DNA of 64,000 nt from Klebsiella pneumoniae (GTDB lineage: Bacteria; Pseudomonadota; Gammaproteobacteria; Pseudomonadales; Pseudohongiellaceae): positions 28,634 to 92,633 of the forward strand of contig CAMBPO010000002.1 of assembly GCA_945869725.1 (NCBI GenBank). The letters are read 5' to 3'. The first letter of the stretch is position 1. Every line of letters starts with the position of its first letter. Shown in pieces: positions 21,276 through 30,308 of the stretch. A program made the translations under genes and the position numbers. A model generated the notes under the pieces. That model saw nothing but the letters and a program-made list of their open reading frames with translations. It searched no databases and had not been told where the DNA came from.

Positions 21276-22877
21276 ATGAGCGCCACACACACCATAAGCG
21301 ATGCACATGATCACCACCACGGTCCGGCAAAAGGTCTGACTCGATGGTTGTACACGACCAACCACAAGGATATAGGCTCTTTGTATCTGTGGTTTAGCTT
21401 CACGATGTTCCTACTGGGCGGTACATTTGCCCTTGTCATTCGCGCAGAGCTGTTTCAACCAGGCCTGCAATTTATAGAGCCCGCATTTTTCAACCAGATG
21501 ACGACCATGCATGGTTTGATCATGGTGTTTGGTGCAGTTATGCCGGCGTTTGTGGGTTTGGCTAATTGGCTAATTCCGCTGATGATTGGTGCGCCAGACA
21601 TGGCATTGCCGAGAATGAATAACTGGAGTTTTTGGCTACTACCGTTCGCGTTTTCGATTATGGTTTCTACCATGTTCATGGAAGGTGGTGGTCCGAATTT
21701 CGGTTGGACTTTCTACGCGCCGTTGTCGACAACCTATTCGCCGCCATCAACAACGTTTTTTATATTTGCAGTGCATCTGATGGGTGCGTCGTCGATCATG
21801 GGCTCGATTAATGTTATCGCGACCATCCTTAACATGCGCGCCCCTGGCATGACCTTCATGAAGATGCCATTGTTTGTATGGACGTGGTTGATAACTGCTT
21901 ACCTACTGATTGCGGTAATGCCGGTACTGGCTGGCGTCGTTACTATGATGTTATTCGACATTCACTTCGGCACCAGCTTCTTCAACGCAGCGGGTGGTGG
22001 TGATCCGGTTCTGTTCCAGCACTTGTTCTGGTTCTTTGGACACCCCGAAGTTTACATCATGATTTTGCCGGCATTTGGAATTGTATCCGCCATTATCCCA
22101 ACCTTCGCTCGCAAGCGACTGTTTGGTTACGACTCAATGGTATACGCGACGGCATCCATTGCTTTCCTGTCCTTCATTGTATGGGCACACCACATGTTCA
22201 CAGTGGGTATGCCTCTAGCAGGTCAGCTGTTTTTTATGTACGCCACCATGCTGATCGCAGTACCAACGGGTGTTAAGGTGTTTAACTGGGTTGCAACGAT
22301 GTTCCGCGGCGCCATGACCTTTGAAACACCCATGTTGTTTGCGATTGCGTTTGTTGTGCTGTTCACAATGGGTGGATTTACCGGCGTCATGCTGGCAATT
22401 ACACCGGCTGACTTCCAGTATCACGATACCTACTTTGTGGTTGCACACTTCCACTACGTACTTGTTCCGGGTGCCGTGTTCTCCATTATGGCCGCTGCCT
22501 ATTACTGGCTGCCGAAATGGACTGGATATATGTATGACGAGACGCTTGGAAAGCTGCATTTCTGGCTTTCATTTATTGGTGTGAACCTGCTGTTCTTCCC
22601 GCAGCATTTCCTTGGACTTGCGGGTATGCCACGACGTATTCCTGACTATGCCCTGCAGTTCGCTAACTTTAACTGGATCTCCAGCGTTGGTGGATTCCTG
22701 TTCGGGTTCTCGCAATTGATTCTGTTGTTTGTGGTAATCAAGTGCATACGCGGTGGCAAGAAAGCAACCGATCAGGTTTGGGAGGGTGCTCAAGGTTTGG
22801 AATGGACTGTTCCATCGCCAGCGCCATATCACACCTTCGAAACACCACCAGATCCAAAATTGATACACGCGCAGTAA
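21276..22877 (+). CDS. coxA: cytochrome c oxidase subunit I
   Basis: Catalytic subunit that reduces O2 and pumps protons; binds heme a, heme a3 and CuB. It has 533 residues and twelve predicted helices. Ligand motifs are TMHGLIMVFG (heme a), WFFGHPEVYIMILP (CuB His, Tyr and the Glu of the D channel), WAHHMFTVGM (CuB His pair) and VVAHFHYVL (heme a3 and a His ligands). The channel-entry motif GAPDMALPRMNNWSFW is present, so this is an A-type oxidase. Heme A is needed, yet the usual neighbour ctaA is missing here. Confidence 0.97.
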   Translation: MSATHTISDAHDHHHGPAKGLTRWLYTTNHKDIGSLYLWFSFTMFLLGGTFALVIRAELFQPGLQFIEPAFFNQMTTMHGLIMVFGAVMPAFVGLANWLIPLMIGAPDMALPRMNNWSFWLLPFAFSIMVSTMFMEGGGPNFGWTFYAPLSTTYSPPSTTFFIFAVHLMGASSIMGSINVIATILNMRAPGMTFMKMPLFVWTWLITAYLLIAVMPVLAGVVTMMLFDIHFGTSFFNAAGGGDPVLFQHLFWFFGHPEVYIMILPAFGIVSAIIPTFARKRLFGYDSMVYATASIAFLSFIVWAHHMFTVGMPLAGQLFFMYATMLIAVPTGVKVFNWVATMFRGAMTFETPMLFAIAFVVLFTMGGFTGVMLAITPADFQYHDTYFVVAHFHYVLVPGAVFSIMAAAYYWLPKWTGYMYDETLGKLHFWLSFIGVNLLFFPQHFLGLAGMPRRIPDYALQFANFNWISSVGGFLFGFSQLILLFVVIKCIRGGKKATDQVWEGAQGLEWTVPSPAPYHTFETPPDPKLIHAQ

Positions 22878-22939
22878 GATTGTAAGGATTTTAAAGCAGG
22901 GATTGGCTCAATCGTCACCGCAGTACTGGAGTAAAGACC

Positions 22940-23509
22940 ATGAGTAACGATGTATCACCACAGAATAACAAGATCGTAGTTCGCAAGTTGTTATTGGCCG
23001 TCGTGGGAATGTTTGCTTTTGGCTTTGCTCTGGTGCCACTTTACGATGTCATTTGTGACCTTACGGGATTGAATGGCAAAACGGGTGGTCGCGTCTCGGA
23101 AGCCGAGGCTGGCATCTTGATCGATGAGCAGCGGGTAGTAACAGTACAATTTATGGCGCATCACAATGCTGAGATGGGCTGGAATTTTGAGCCATTAATA
23201 GCCCAGCTTTCAGTAAGACCAGGTGAAGTTAATATAGTCAGTTACCGGGTGACAAACCCGGGTACTGATGTAATGGTGGGTCAGGCTATTCCCAGTGTTG
23301 CGCCTAATGCCGCAGCCGCTCATCTGAACAAAATTGAATGTTTTTGCTTTGAGGAGCAATTATTGCAACCCGGTGAATCCGTTGACATGCCGATCCGCTT
23401 TTTTATTGATCCTGAGCTTCCCGCCAGCATCACAAAACTTACGCTGTCGTACACGCTCTACGACATAACAGAGAAAAGCGACAACGTTCAGGCAGTAGCG
23501 GTTCGATAA
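22940..23509 (+). CDS. ctaG: cytochrome c oxidase assembly protein CtaG/Cox11
   Basis: Membrane-anchored copper chaperone that delivers copper to the CuB site of subunit I. It has 189 residues: a cytoplasmic N-terminus, one transmembrane helix (about 18-38, VRKLLLAVVGMFAFGFALVPL), then a periplasmic immunoglobulin-like domain. The copper motif CFCFEEQ (about residues 135-141) and the following LQPGESVDMPIRFFIDPELP are diagnostic. It lies between coxA and coxC, the usual order. Confidence 0.95.
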   Translation: MSNDVSPQNNKIVVRKLLLAVVGMFAFGFALVPLYDVICDLTGLNGKTGGRVSEAEAGILIDEQRVVTVQFMAHHNAEMGWNFEPLIAQLSVRPGEVNIVSYRVTNPGTDVMVGQAIPSVAPNAAAAHLNKIECFCFEEQLLQPGESVDMPIRFFIDPELPASITKLTLSYTLYDITEKSDNVQAVAVR

Positions 23510-23543
23510 TTCAGAATAATATTGAAATTTTTGGAGAGATAAA

Positions 23544-24470
23544 ATGGCCAGCGCAAGCTCGCAAAGTGCTTATTACGTACCTGAAAAGTCAAAATACCCG
23601 TTTTTTGCCTCAATTGGTCTGGCACTGACTGTATTAGGACTTGGTAATATTTTGAATAATATTGCGGCGGGGAGCAGCGTAACCACCTCCACGTGGATGG
23701 CAATTATTGGGTTTGGAATACTTGCCACCATACTATTTAACTGGTTTGCGACCGTTATCCGCGAAAACCATGCTGGGATGAACAGCGATCAGGTCAAACG
23801 CTCGTATGTTTGGGGCATGATGTGGTTCATTTTTTCAGAAGTGATGTTCTTTGCTGCATTCTTTGGCGCACTGTTTTACGTCCGGCAGTTATCAGTGCCC
23901 TGGCTCGGTGGCGAAGGCGCGAAAGGTATCGCTGGCGATGTTCTATGGCCAGAATTCGAAGCGACATGGCCATTGCTAGTCAACCCGGATTCAAATGTTT
24001 TCGTAAATCCCCATGAAGGTCTTCAAGTGAAAGAGTGGAGCGCAAGCTTCTTTGCAGGATATCTGCCCTTCTGGAACACAGTCTTGCTGATTACCTCGTC
24101 AGTGACTCTTCATTTCGCACACGTTGCATTAAAGGCAGAAAATCGCGCTCGATTGATTCAGTGGATGTTTGTGACAATTTCTCTGGGTGTAATCTTTCTT
24201 GTGCTTCAGGTGCTTGAGTATCGGGAAGCGTATGGTCATTACGGAATCACGTTAAATTCTGGAATATATGGGTCTACTTTCTTCCTGTTGACCGGTTTTC
24301 ACGGATTCCACGTTACGCTTGGAACATTCATGTTGATTGTGATGTCGCTACGCTGTATGAAAGGCCACTTTAAACCAGATGACCATTTCGGTTTCGAGGC
24401 TGCAGCCTGGTACTGGCACTTCGTGGACGTGGTCTGGATTGGTTTGTTTATATTTGTTTACTGCCTGTAA
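23544..24470 (+). CDS. coxC: cytochrome c oxidase subunit III
   Basis: Seven-helix subunit III of the aa3/caa3 oxidase, which stabilises subunit I and proton uptake. It has 308 residues. Conserved features are WGMMWFIFSEVMFFAAFFGALFY (about 90-112), TSSVTLHFAHVALK, GFHGFHVTLGTFML and the C-terminal HFGFEAAAWYWHFVDVVWIGLF. The ATG has GGAGAG at good spacing. A strong terminator follows. Confidence 0.96.
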   Translation: MASASSQSAYYVPEKSKYPFFASIGLALTVLGLGNILNNIAAGSSVTTSTWMAIIGFGILATILFNWFATVIRENHAGMNSDQVKRSYVWGMMWFIFSEVMFFAAFFGALFYVRQLSVPWLGGEGAKGIAGDVLWPEFEATWPLLVNPDSNVFVNPHEGLQVKEWSASFFAGYLPFWNTVLLITSSVTLHFAHVALKAENRARLIQWMFVTISLGVIFLVLQVLEYREAYGHYGITLNSGIYGSTFFLLTGFHGFHVTLGTFMLIVMSLRCMKGHFKPDDHFGFEAAAWYWHFVDVVWIGLFIFVYCL

Positions 24471-24490
24471 GCCAAGGGCCTAAAAAGTAA

Positions 24491-24521
24491 AACGGCTCGC
24501 ATTCTCGCGGGCCGTTTTTTA
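24491..24521 (+). terminator. rho-independent terminator after coxC
   Basis: Ten-base stem AACGGCTCGC / GCGGGCCGTT (one G-T pair) with the six-base loop ATTCTC, directly followed by a run of T. It ends the coxBA-ctaG-coxC transcript. Genes after it (surf1 onward) would need their own promoter or read-through. Confidence 0.85.
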
Positions 24522-24570
24522 TTCAGCAAATTAACGCACCAATTTAAAGGCGAGCTTGCTGATATAGATG

Positions 24571-24777
24571 TTAATTCCAGGGAGCCTGCATGGTTAGCTC
24601 TCCGCTTGAAAAACCGTAGAAAACACAAATCATTAAAATGATAGCCAAACTAACTCTGACGCCCAATGCGTACATCACGCGCTTCGAGCGACCCTTGTCT
24701 TTGTAGAAAAAAACGAATCCAGTGACAAGTGAAATGACGATACCTACAAGTAATACTACGATCAGCACTCTTAACAT
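24571..24777 (-). CDS. small twin-helix membrane protein, DUF2909 family
   Basis: A 68-residue protein with two transmembrane helices (about 3-24 and 38-58) joined by a short charged loop (YKDKGRSKRVMYALGVR). Its size, the loop and its place opposite and between coxC and surf1 fit the DUF2909 family found in gammaproteobacterial cox clusters. The function is unknown; a role in oxidase assembly is inferred from location only. Confidence 0.75.
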   Translation of the reverse strand: MLRVLIVVLLVGIVISLVTGFVFFYKDKGRSKRVMYALGVRVSLAIILMICVFYGFSSGELTMQAPWN

Positions 24778-24837
24778 GATTAGATCTGCTTTTGCTTAAA
24801 GCTGTAATCATATCAGAACACTTGAGGACACTGCACT

Positions 24838-25572
24838 TTGCGAGAATCAGTGAAGAAATACAGCCAGTACAAGTTCCATTTTGACTGGAGAATGTTCTTG
24901 TTTACGGCGGCCTTCTTTCCTTTTCTCATTGCCCTTGGCCTGTGGCAACTTGAACGAGAACAGCAGAAAATAGATACCGAAAAAGTGTATGAGACCCGCA
25001 ACGCAAGCGAGCCAACTGATATATCAAGCATCGACTGGACAAACCACGACTTGAATTGGTTTGTTATTACGGCGACAGGATTCTTTGATAACACGCGGCA
25101 GTTATTGCTCGATAATCGCATTCTGAACTCTGTCGTGGGATACGAAGTGATCTCCCCGTTCTATACGGGTGATCGCGTATTGCTGGTCAACAGAGGATGG
25201 ATTGCACAGGGTCCGTCGCGGCAATCTCTCCCGCAACTCCCACTAACGGAAGAACAGGTTACCATAACCGGTCACATATACGTCCCGGATGGAGAGTTGA
25301 TTATCCTCGGGGCTGAAGAGGCAGTAACAGACAGCTGGCCAAAAGTGATTCAGAGCGTCGACATTCAGATACTTGGCTCCGTCATGGATGAAGCGTTTGA
25401 GCCACACGTAGTAAGACTGGATGAAAATTCAACAGCGGTGTTACAAACTAACTGGACTGCGATAAACATGCGACCAGAGGTCCATAGAGCTTACGCGGTT
25501 CAGTGGTTTGTAATGGCGTCAGTGTTAATGTTTTTATATTTGTTTTTCAGCATCAGAAAACTGGAGAGGTGA
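24838..25572 (+). CDS. SURF1 family cytochrome oxidase assembly protein
   Basis: Inner-membrane factor that helps insert heme a into subunit I. It has 244 residues with helices at both ends (about 17-37, LFTAAFFPFLIALGLWQL, and 218-238) flanking a periplasmic domain, the SURF1 layout. Family motifs are LGLWQLEREQQK near the N-terminus, VLLVNRGWI (about 119-127) and HRAYAVQWFVMA before the last helix. The apparent start is a TTG at 24838, ten bases after GAGG; a GTG at 24850 or ATG at 24892 are alternatives. Confidence 0.92.
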   Translation: MRESVKKYSQYKFHFDWRMFLFTAAFFPFLIALGLWQLEREQQKIDTEKVYETRNASEPTDISSIDWTNHDLNWFVITATGFFDNTRQLLLDNRILNSVVGYEVISPFYTGDRVLLVNRGWIAQGPSRQSLPQLPLTEEQVTITGHIYVPDGELIILGAEEAVTDSWPKVIQSVDIQILGSVMDEAFEPHVVRLDENSTAVLQTNWTAINMRPEVHRAYAVQWFVMASVLMFLYLFFSIRKLER

Positions 25573-25573
25573 A

Positions 25574-26224
25574 ATGCAGAACACCACATTAAACAGACTT
25601 AAGTTGGCTTTTTTGCTGTTTATCGCATTTGTGCCAATCACGCTTGCAACAGTCGCCTATCGCAATGCAGTTGAGAACGGTGGTTTTGGTGCGACAGTCA
25701 ACAAAGGCAATCTGATTATGCCTCCTGCAGATATCACCGATCTGACGATGACTGATGCGAGCGGCGCGCCTATGTTCAAGGGCTTTGAAGAAATCATCGC
25801 CGAGATAGAAAATGACGATGACTATATACCGCAGCCTTGGTTAATGGTGTTTATAACAGCCAGTACCTGCGATTCGACTTGCGAAGAGCGTATTCATTTG
25901 TTGCGTCAGATGCACATTACCTTGAATGAGGATATGCCGCGCGTCAGGCGTTATTACCTGAATGCAACAGGTGAGAATCTGCCGCAGGCAACCGCTGATT
26001 TCTTCAGAGAAGAGTATCCAGAAATGGGTATCGCTCAAGGAGACAAACAGGCCATTTTAGAGAATCTAGCAGCAAAAAATGTCTTGTTAGATATCGACAA
26101 TAACAACTATGTGTTTTTTGTAGATCCTGTTGGAAATGTCATGATGTATTTCGAGCCACATCATCCAATTCAGGATATAAAAACAGATTTGGAAAAATTG
26201 TTGGGTTTATCAAGTCTGGGCTGA
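25574..26224 (+). CDS. cytochrome oxidase-associated thioredoxin-like membrane protein
   Basis: A 216-residue protein with one N-terminal transmembrane helix (about 8-30) and a periplasmic domain. The pattern STCDSTCEERIHLLRQMH (about 96-113) has two Cys spaced as in SCO-like copper chaperones (CxxxC), and the C-terminal VFFVDPVGNVMMYFEPHH resembles the end of a thioredoxin/SCO fold. It follows surf1 by one base and precedes the place where ctaA normally lies. A role in copper delivery or heme A synthesis is inferred, not shown. Confidence 0.7.
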   Translation: MQNTTLNRLKLAFLLFIAFVPITLATVAYRNAVENGGFGATVNKGNLIMPPADITDLTMTDASGAPMFKGFEEIIAEIENDDDYIPQPWLMVFITASTCDSTCEERIHLLRQMHITLNEDMPRVRRYYLNATGENLPQATADFFREEYPEMGIAQGDKQAILENLAAKNVLLDIDNNNYVFFVDPVGNVMMYFEPHHPIQDIKTDLEKLLGLSSLG

Positions 26225-26289
26225 ACCTTCGAACAAAACGCGCTTTTAGAGGCTTGTGTTGAGTAAAAAGTTCGGAGCTATGCCTCAGT

Positions 26290-26832
26290 TTACAATGGCG
26301 AGATCAACTTCAAATCTGCAAATGGATTGAAGAAGTTTGCATCCACTGCGGCCAACACTACTTCCTGATGTTTGTTGCCTATCATTATCTGAATATCGTT
26401 TATCTGGCTGTCTTTAGCATAAATAAGAACGAGGTATTTGCCACGTACAATCTCCTGGTGAAAGTTAGCAATTTTTTTATTCTCGCTTGCTACACCTGCC
26501 AAACACTCAGGCCATGCTACAAAGCAAGTAATCAGAAAAATAATCCCTACATACCCAATCAGCGGGACAGGTGCACCAAAGGGATCTGAGACGAACGTGA
26601 TTGCCGCTGTACACAGCCCAGTCATCAACCCCAGGCCGGCGCCGATTAGTCCTTCGCGGATCAGGCCGAGTGTCTCGAGGTAATTGCTTGAGTGCAGATG
26701 TTGTTTGACCAGACCACTTTCGTCCTTGTTATGGATGTGCAAAAACCAGTCGTCTATGCCAATACTGTGCAGGTCATCAGAAATATTCTGAGTACTTTTA
26801 AGGGTGGGTCACAAATAATAGATACATTTCAT
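26290..26832 (-). pseudogene. two-helix membrane protein interrupted by in-frame TGA at codon 8
   Basis: The intact-looking part is a 150-residue frame starting at a TTG (26742). It holds two hydrophobic segments (about 33-53 and 60-82 of that frame). Extending the same frame upstream gives 30 more codons back to an ATG at 26832 with GGAG seven bases before it. The only stop in this extension is TGA at 26809-26811. The restored N-terminus (MKCIYYL, stop, PTLKSTQ) and the HIHNKDESGL segment resemble Pseudomonas-type stress-related membrane proteins with a short alpha-beta domain before two helices. Either a recent nonsense mutation, an assembly error, or translation from the TTG explains this. 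Function unknown. Confidence 0.55.
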
Positions 26833-27049
26833 AGCGTGGCTCCTCAACTGATGTAGCTTTAGCGGGAATCGCTGTCGAACGTCTATCTTTTTGATGTTGC
26901 GATCTGAATCTACTCCTCAAAAAATAATTGTCCTCATTTTTTTTAATCAAACATGAATTGCGTTACAATCCACGACTGAAAAAATCAATAGCGCACATAG
27001 TCAAATTGCACAAATACAGGTGCATATTTGATGTGAAAGAGAGCATCCG

Positions 27050-27937
27050 GTGACAGAGATAACACATAAGCAGGCAGTAAACTGGCGCGATTACTACGAG
27101 ATGTGCAAGCCTCGTGTTGTTATGCTGATGATCCTGACCTCAATGGTAGGAATGTTTCTGGCAGTGCCCGGCATGGTTCCATTGGATATCCTTATCCTTG
27201 GTAATGTGGGTATTGCTTTGGTTGCGGCTTCCGGGGCAGTTGTGAATCATCTGATTGACCGCAAGGTTGATGCAATGATGCGCCGGACAGTTAACCGCCC
27301 AATGCCACAGGGCCGCGTCGATCCTGCACAAGCTGCCTGGTTCGCCGCCAGCATTGGTGTTGCGGGCATGTTGATTATGCTTATCTGGGTCAATGCTCTG
27401 AGCGCATGGCTTACACTTGCTTCGTTCATCGGATACGCATTTATTTACACGGGCTACCTGAAACGCGCTACGCCTCAGAACATCGTCATTGGTGGTTTGT
27501 CGGGTGCGATGCCGCCACTGCTCGGCTGGGCTGCTGTGTCAGGCTCGATCGAGCCAGGTGCCCTGATCCTGGTTTTGATTATCTTTGCATGGACCCCGCC
27601 GCATTTTTGGGCTCTGGCCATCTACAGAAAGGACGAGTACGCGAAAACAGGTATACCCATGCTCCCCGTCACTCACGGTGAGCACCTTACCAAGATACAT
27701 ATAATTCTTTATACAATTATCATGATTCTTGTCAGCGTACTTCCATACCTGATAGGAATGAGTGGCCCGTTGTACCTGCTTGCTGCACTGGTACTCGGCT
27801 TTGGGTTTTTATACTGGACACTGTTATTGATGTTTAAGCCTAAACAGTCAACGGCAATGGACACATTCCGTTATTCGATCGTATACCTGATGGTGCTCTT
27901 TCCAGTGCTGCTGGCAGACCACTATTTGTTCCCCTGA
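27050..27937 (+). CDS. ctaB: protoheme IX farnesyltransferase (heme O synthase)
   Basis: UbiA-family membrane enzyme that attaches farnesyl to heme b to make heme O, the precursor of heme A. It has 295 residues and about eight helices. The first polyprenyl-diphosphate Asp-rich motif region is NHLIDRKVDAMMRRTVNRPMP (about 66-86); the second is YRKDEYAKTGIPMLPVTHG (about 191-209). The start is GTG at 27050 with GAGAG upstream; the usual cox-cluster partner ctaA is not present. Confidence 0.95.
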   Translation: MTEITHKQAVNWRDYYEMCKPRVVMLMILTSMVGMFLAVPGMVPLDILILGNVGIALVAASGAVVNHLIDRKVDAMMRRTVNRPMPQGRVDPAQAAWFAASIGVAGMLIMLIWVNALSAWLTLASFIGYAFIYTGYLKRATPQNIVIGGLSGAMPPLLGWAAVSGSIEPGALILVLIIFAWTPPHFWALAIYRKDEYAKTGIPMLPVTHGEHLTKIHIILYTIIMILVSVLPYLIGMSGPLYLLAALVLGFGFLYWTLLLMFKPKQSTAMDTFRYSIVYLMVLFPVLLADHYLFP

Positions 27938-27961
27938 AAACACTGCTACGGACTTGTTGAT

Positions 27962-28624
27962 ATGAAGCGAAACGTAAAGATTACGCTGATTGCGTGTCTT
28001 GTCTGGGTGCTATTTGTAATGTTTATGACTTACAACCGCTACGCCTCGGTTAATGAGGCCGCAGTGCTGAATCCTGAAGAGCTGCGAGAGATTGGTGCGT
28101 TAATCTATGAGCAACCAGTCTCACTTCAGCCTTTTGAGCTGATTGACCATCACGGTAGTGCATTTACAGACGCCAGTCTGCAAGGAAAATGGAGCCTGAT
28201 TTTTTTTGGGTTTACTCACTGCCCGGATATTTGCCCGCTAACCATGCAGGAACTCTCTGCTTTTTATCAGGCACTTGAGGGCTCACCACTACAGCAGGAC
28301 ACACAGGTTGTAATGATTAGTGTTGATCCGTTTCGTGATGATACCCCTACGGTAGCCAAGTATATGACGGCATATGACGAGGATTTTGTGGGTGTTACCG
28401 GGGAGTTTTCCACAGTGTCGCGGCTTGCCAGTGATCTCTTTGTGGCGCCAGGAATTATGCCGGTACCCGCTCCAGATGGTGGAGTACCCCGCAACTTTCT
28501 GATTGATCATAGTGGCAACATACTCATCGTTGATCCAAGCGGTCAATATCGGGGTTTTATGGAGCCAAACATTAAGCGCGATAACATGAAGCAGGCTTAT
28601 GAGTTAATCAGAGCAGCTCTTTGA
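27962..28624 (+). CDS. SCO1/SenC/PrrC family copper chaperone
   Basis: Membrane-anchored thioredoxin-fold protein that metallates the CuA site of subunit II. It has 220 residues: N-terminal helix (about 7-24) and the copper motif FTHCPDICPLTM (CxxxC, about residues 84-95). The distal His ligand would be in the FLIDHSGNILIVDPSGQY region (about 181-198). It closes the cox cluster and converges with znuB with one base between the stops. Confidence 0.93.
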   Translation: MKRNVKITLIACLVWVLFVMFMTYNRYASVNEAAVLNPEELREIGALIYEQPVSLQPFELIDHHGSAFTDASLQGKWSLIFFGFTHCPDICPLTMQELSAFYQALEGSPLQQDTQVVMISVDPFRDDTPTVAKYMTAYDEDFVGVTGEFSTVSRLASDLFVAPGIMPVPAPDGGVPRNFLIDHSGNILIVDPSGQYRGFMEPNIKRDNMKQAYELIRAAL

Positions 28625-28625
28625 A

Positions 28626-29417
28626 TCAACGTTTTCCTGCCTCCGGTTTCAGGTACACCACAATAAACAAAACAAACGCAGTGGCGACGATAGAAGGACC
28701 TGCCGGAGTATCCCACACGTAAGACAGCGCCAATCCGCCAATAACAGCGAGCGAACCAGCCACCGCTGCTCCAATGGCCATTTGTTCAGGCGTGCTCGAT
28801 AATCTTCGGGCAGCCGCAGCAGGAATAATCAAAAGCGACGTAATCAACAACACACCAACAATTTTCATTGCCACTGCTATCAAGATTGCAATCAGAAAAA
28901 CCAGCAGCGCATAAAGTCGGTCGGCAGCTAAGCCCTCTATCATGGCCAGTTCCCGATGGACTGTGATCGCCAGAAATTTTTTCCAGAAAAATATCAGGAC
29001 AACTCCGCTACCCAGGCAGCAACTGACTATCCAGATAAGATCAGTTAGTGTAATGGTGAGCAAATCACCAAACAGAAACGCGTTTAGATTTACCTGCACC
29101 CGATCTGAAACTGACAAAACCAGGATCCCAAAAGCCAGTGTGCTGTGTGCAATGATTCCTAGCAGTGTGTCGGTCGCCAGCGCTTGTTTTCTTTCGAGAA
29201 GTAACAGCAAGGCGGCAAAGGACAGACAACTGCCGATAATCGCAATTTGTAGCTGAGTATTTAAGAGGATGGCCAGCGCTACGCCCAATAACGAAGAGTG
29301 CGCCAGCGTGTCCCCAAAATATGACATTCTTCGCCATACAACAAAGCAGCCTAACGGGCCCGCGACAAGGGCAATACTGATCCCTGCTATCAAGGCGAAC
29401 ACTACAAAATCAGCCAT
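28626..29417 (-). CDS. znuB: zinc ABC transporter permease ZnuB
   Basis: Membrane permease of the high-affinity zinc importer ZnuABC. It has 263 residues from ATG 29417 ([20 protein letters not shown]) and about eight helices, in the metal-type ABC permease family. Typical stretches are [26 protein letters not shown] and [31 protein letters not shown]. The start overlaps the end of znuC by 8 bases, which favours it over the upstream in-frame ATG at 29450 inside znuC. Confidence 0.94.
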   Translation of the reverse strand: MADFVVFALIAGISIALVAGPLGCFVVWRRMSYFGDTLAHSSLLGVALAILLNTQLQIAIIGSCLSFAALLLLLERKQALATDTLLGIIAHSTLAFGILVLSVSDRVQVNLNAFLFGDLLTITLTDLIWIVSCCLGSGVVLIFFWKKFLAITVHRELAMIEGLAADRLYALLVFLIAILIAVAMKIVGVLLITSLLIIPAAAARRLSSTPEQMAIGAAVAGSLAVIGGLALSYVWDTPAGPSIVATAFVLFIVVYLKPEAGKR

Positions 29418-30195
29418 GTTTGTGTTGTCCTTTATCCGCATGAAGATCACAACAGCTATCTCCGATTATCGCGCCTTTCATATCATGGCTATGGTTATGG
29501 TGGTGAGTATAAACAGCCAGCGTTTCCGCTTCGCGCCGGCCGAACAAAGCAAGGTAAGCGGGGTCTGTGCTAACGTGTTCTGGCTTGCCATGACAACAAA
29601 TGTGCTGATTAAGGCAAATCACTTCGTCAGTACCGGCCATCACCAGATGGAGATCGTGCGAAACCATCAGAACGCCACAGTTGTGTTCCGCGCGGATAGT
29701 GTTTATGAGTTCATAAAATTCAACCTGGCCATTCACATCGACACCTTGCGCAGGCTCGTCAAGGACAAGCAGTTGAGGTTTGCGGCTTAACGCACGGGCA
29801 AGCAGGACTCTTTGCATTTCGCCACCGGAAAGTCTGCTGACCTGTTGCTTGAGCAAGTGCCCAATTTTTACTTCTTCCAGGAGGCTTTCAGTTTTGAGGT
29901 CGGTTGGGCCGGGCAGTTGCAAAAATCGTTCAACAGTTAGCGGCATTGTCGGTTCAACAAAAAGCTTTTGAGGCATATAACCAATTCTTAAATCTGGTGC
30001 GCGATGCAAATGCCCCTCGTGAGGCGTCAGTAATCCTAATACGATTCGTACCAGCGTTGTTTTTCCGGCTCCATTGGGACCAATCAAGGTAACAAGCTGA
30101 CCTTGCAACAGATCAAGGTCAACATGACTGAGTATCTGACGCCCTTCGAAACGTACCCCGATGCCGCGTGCCTGTACTAAAAAGTCAGTGGTCAT
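29410..30195 (-). CDS. znuC: zinc ABC transporter ATP-binding protein ZnuC
   Basis: ATPase of the zinc importer. It has 261 residues with Walker [13 protein letters not shown] (about 38-49), the signature [15 protein letters not shown] (about 119-133) and Walker [13 protein letters not shown] (about 140-151), then the H-loop SHD. The C-terminus is His-rich ([13 protein letters not shown] and [12 protein letters not shown]), as seen in ZnuC proteins, and may bind zinc. It is divergent from znuA over a Zur-type operator. Confidence 0.95.
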   Translation of the reverse strand: MTTDFLVQARGIGVRFEGRQILSHVDLDLLQGQLVTLIGPNGAGKTTLVRIVLGLLTPHEGHLHRAPDLRIGYMPQKLFVEPTMPLTVERFLQLPGPTDLKTESLLEEVKIGHLLKQQVSRLSGGEMQRVLLARALSRKPQLLVLDEPAQGVDVNGQVEFYELINTIRAEHNCGVLMVSHDLHLVMAGTDEVICLNQHICCHGKPEHVSTDPAYLALFGRREAETLAVYTHHHNHSHDMKGAIIGDSCCDLHADKGQHKHG

Positions 30196-30265
30196 TGTTG
30201 ATTATTTCCGCGTATTTCATGGCTTTCCGGCTGCTCTCGAATTTTCAGGATAGTGATCATCAAAA

Positions 30266-30286
30266 AAATGGTATATCATAACATTT
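30266..30286. promoter_or_regulatory. Zur operator between znuCB and znuA
   Basis: A 21-base palindrome with half-sites AAATG-n-TAT and ATA-n-CATTT, close to the gammaproteobacterial Zur consensus (GAAATGTTATA and its mirror). It lies in the 92-base gap between the divergent znuC and znuA genes, so zinc-loaded Zur should repress both. It ends 22 bases before the znuA ATG at 30309. Confidence 0.8.
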
Positions 30287-30308
30287 TATGCAAAAGACAA
30301 ACTTTACA

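Noticed and set aside
20695-21330. 211-codon minus-strand frame across coxB
   Set aside because: It is a shadow of the coxB CuA and cytochrome c domains.
26809-26811. TGA read as selenocysteine or tryptophan
   Set aside because: No selenocysteine insertion hairpin was seen right after it, and TGA is used as a normal stop by many genes here, including gyrB, coxC-neighbouring genes and polA.
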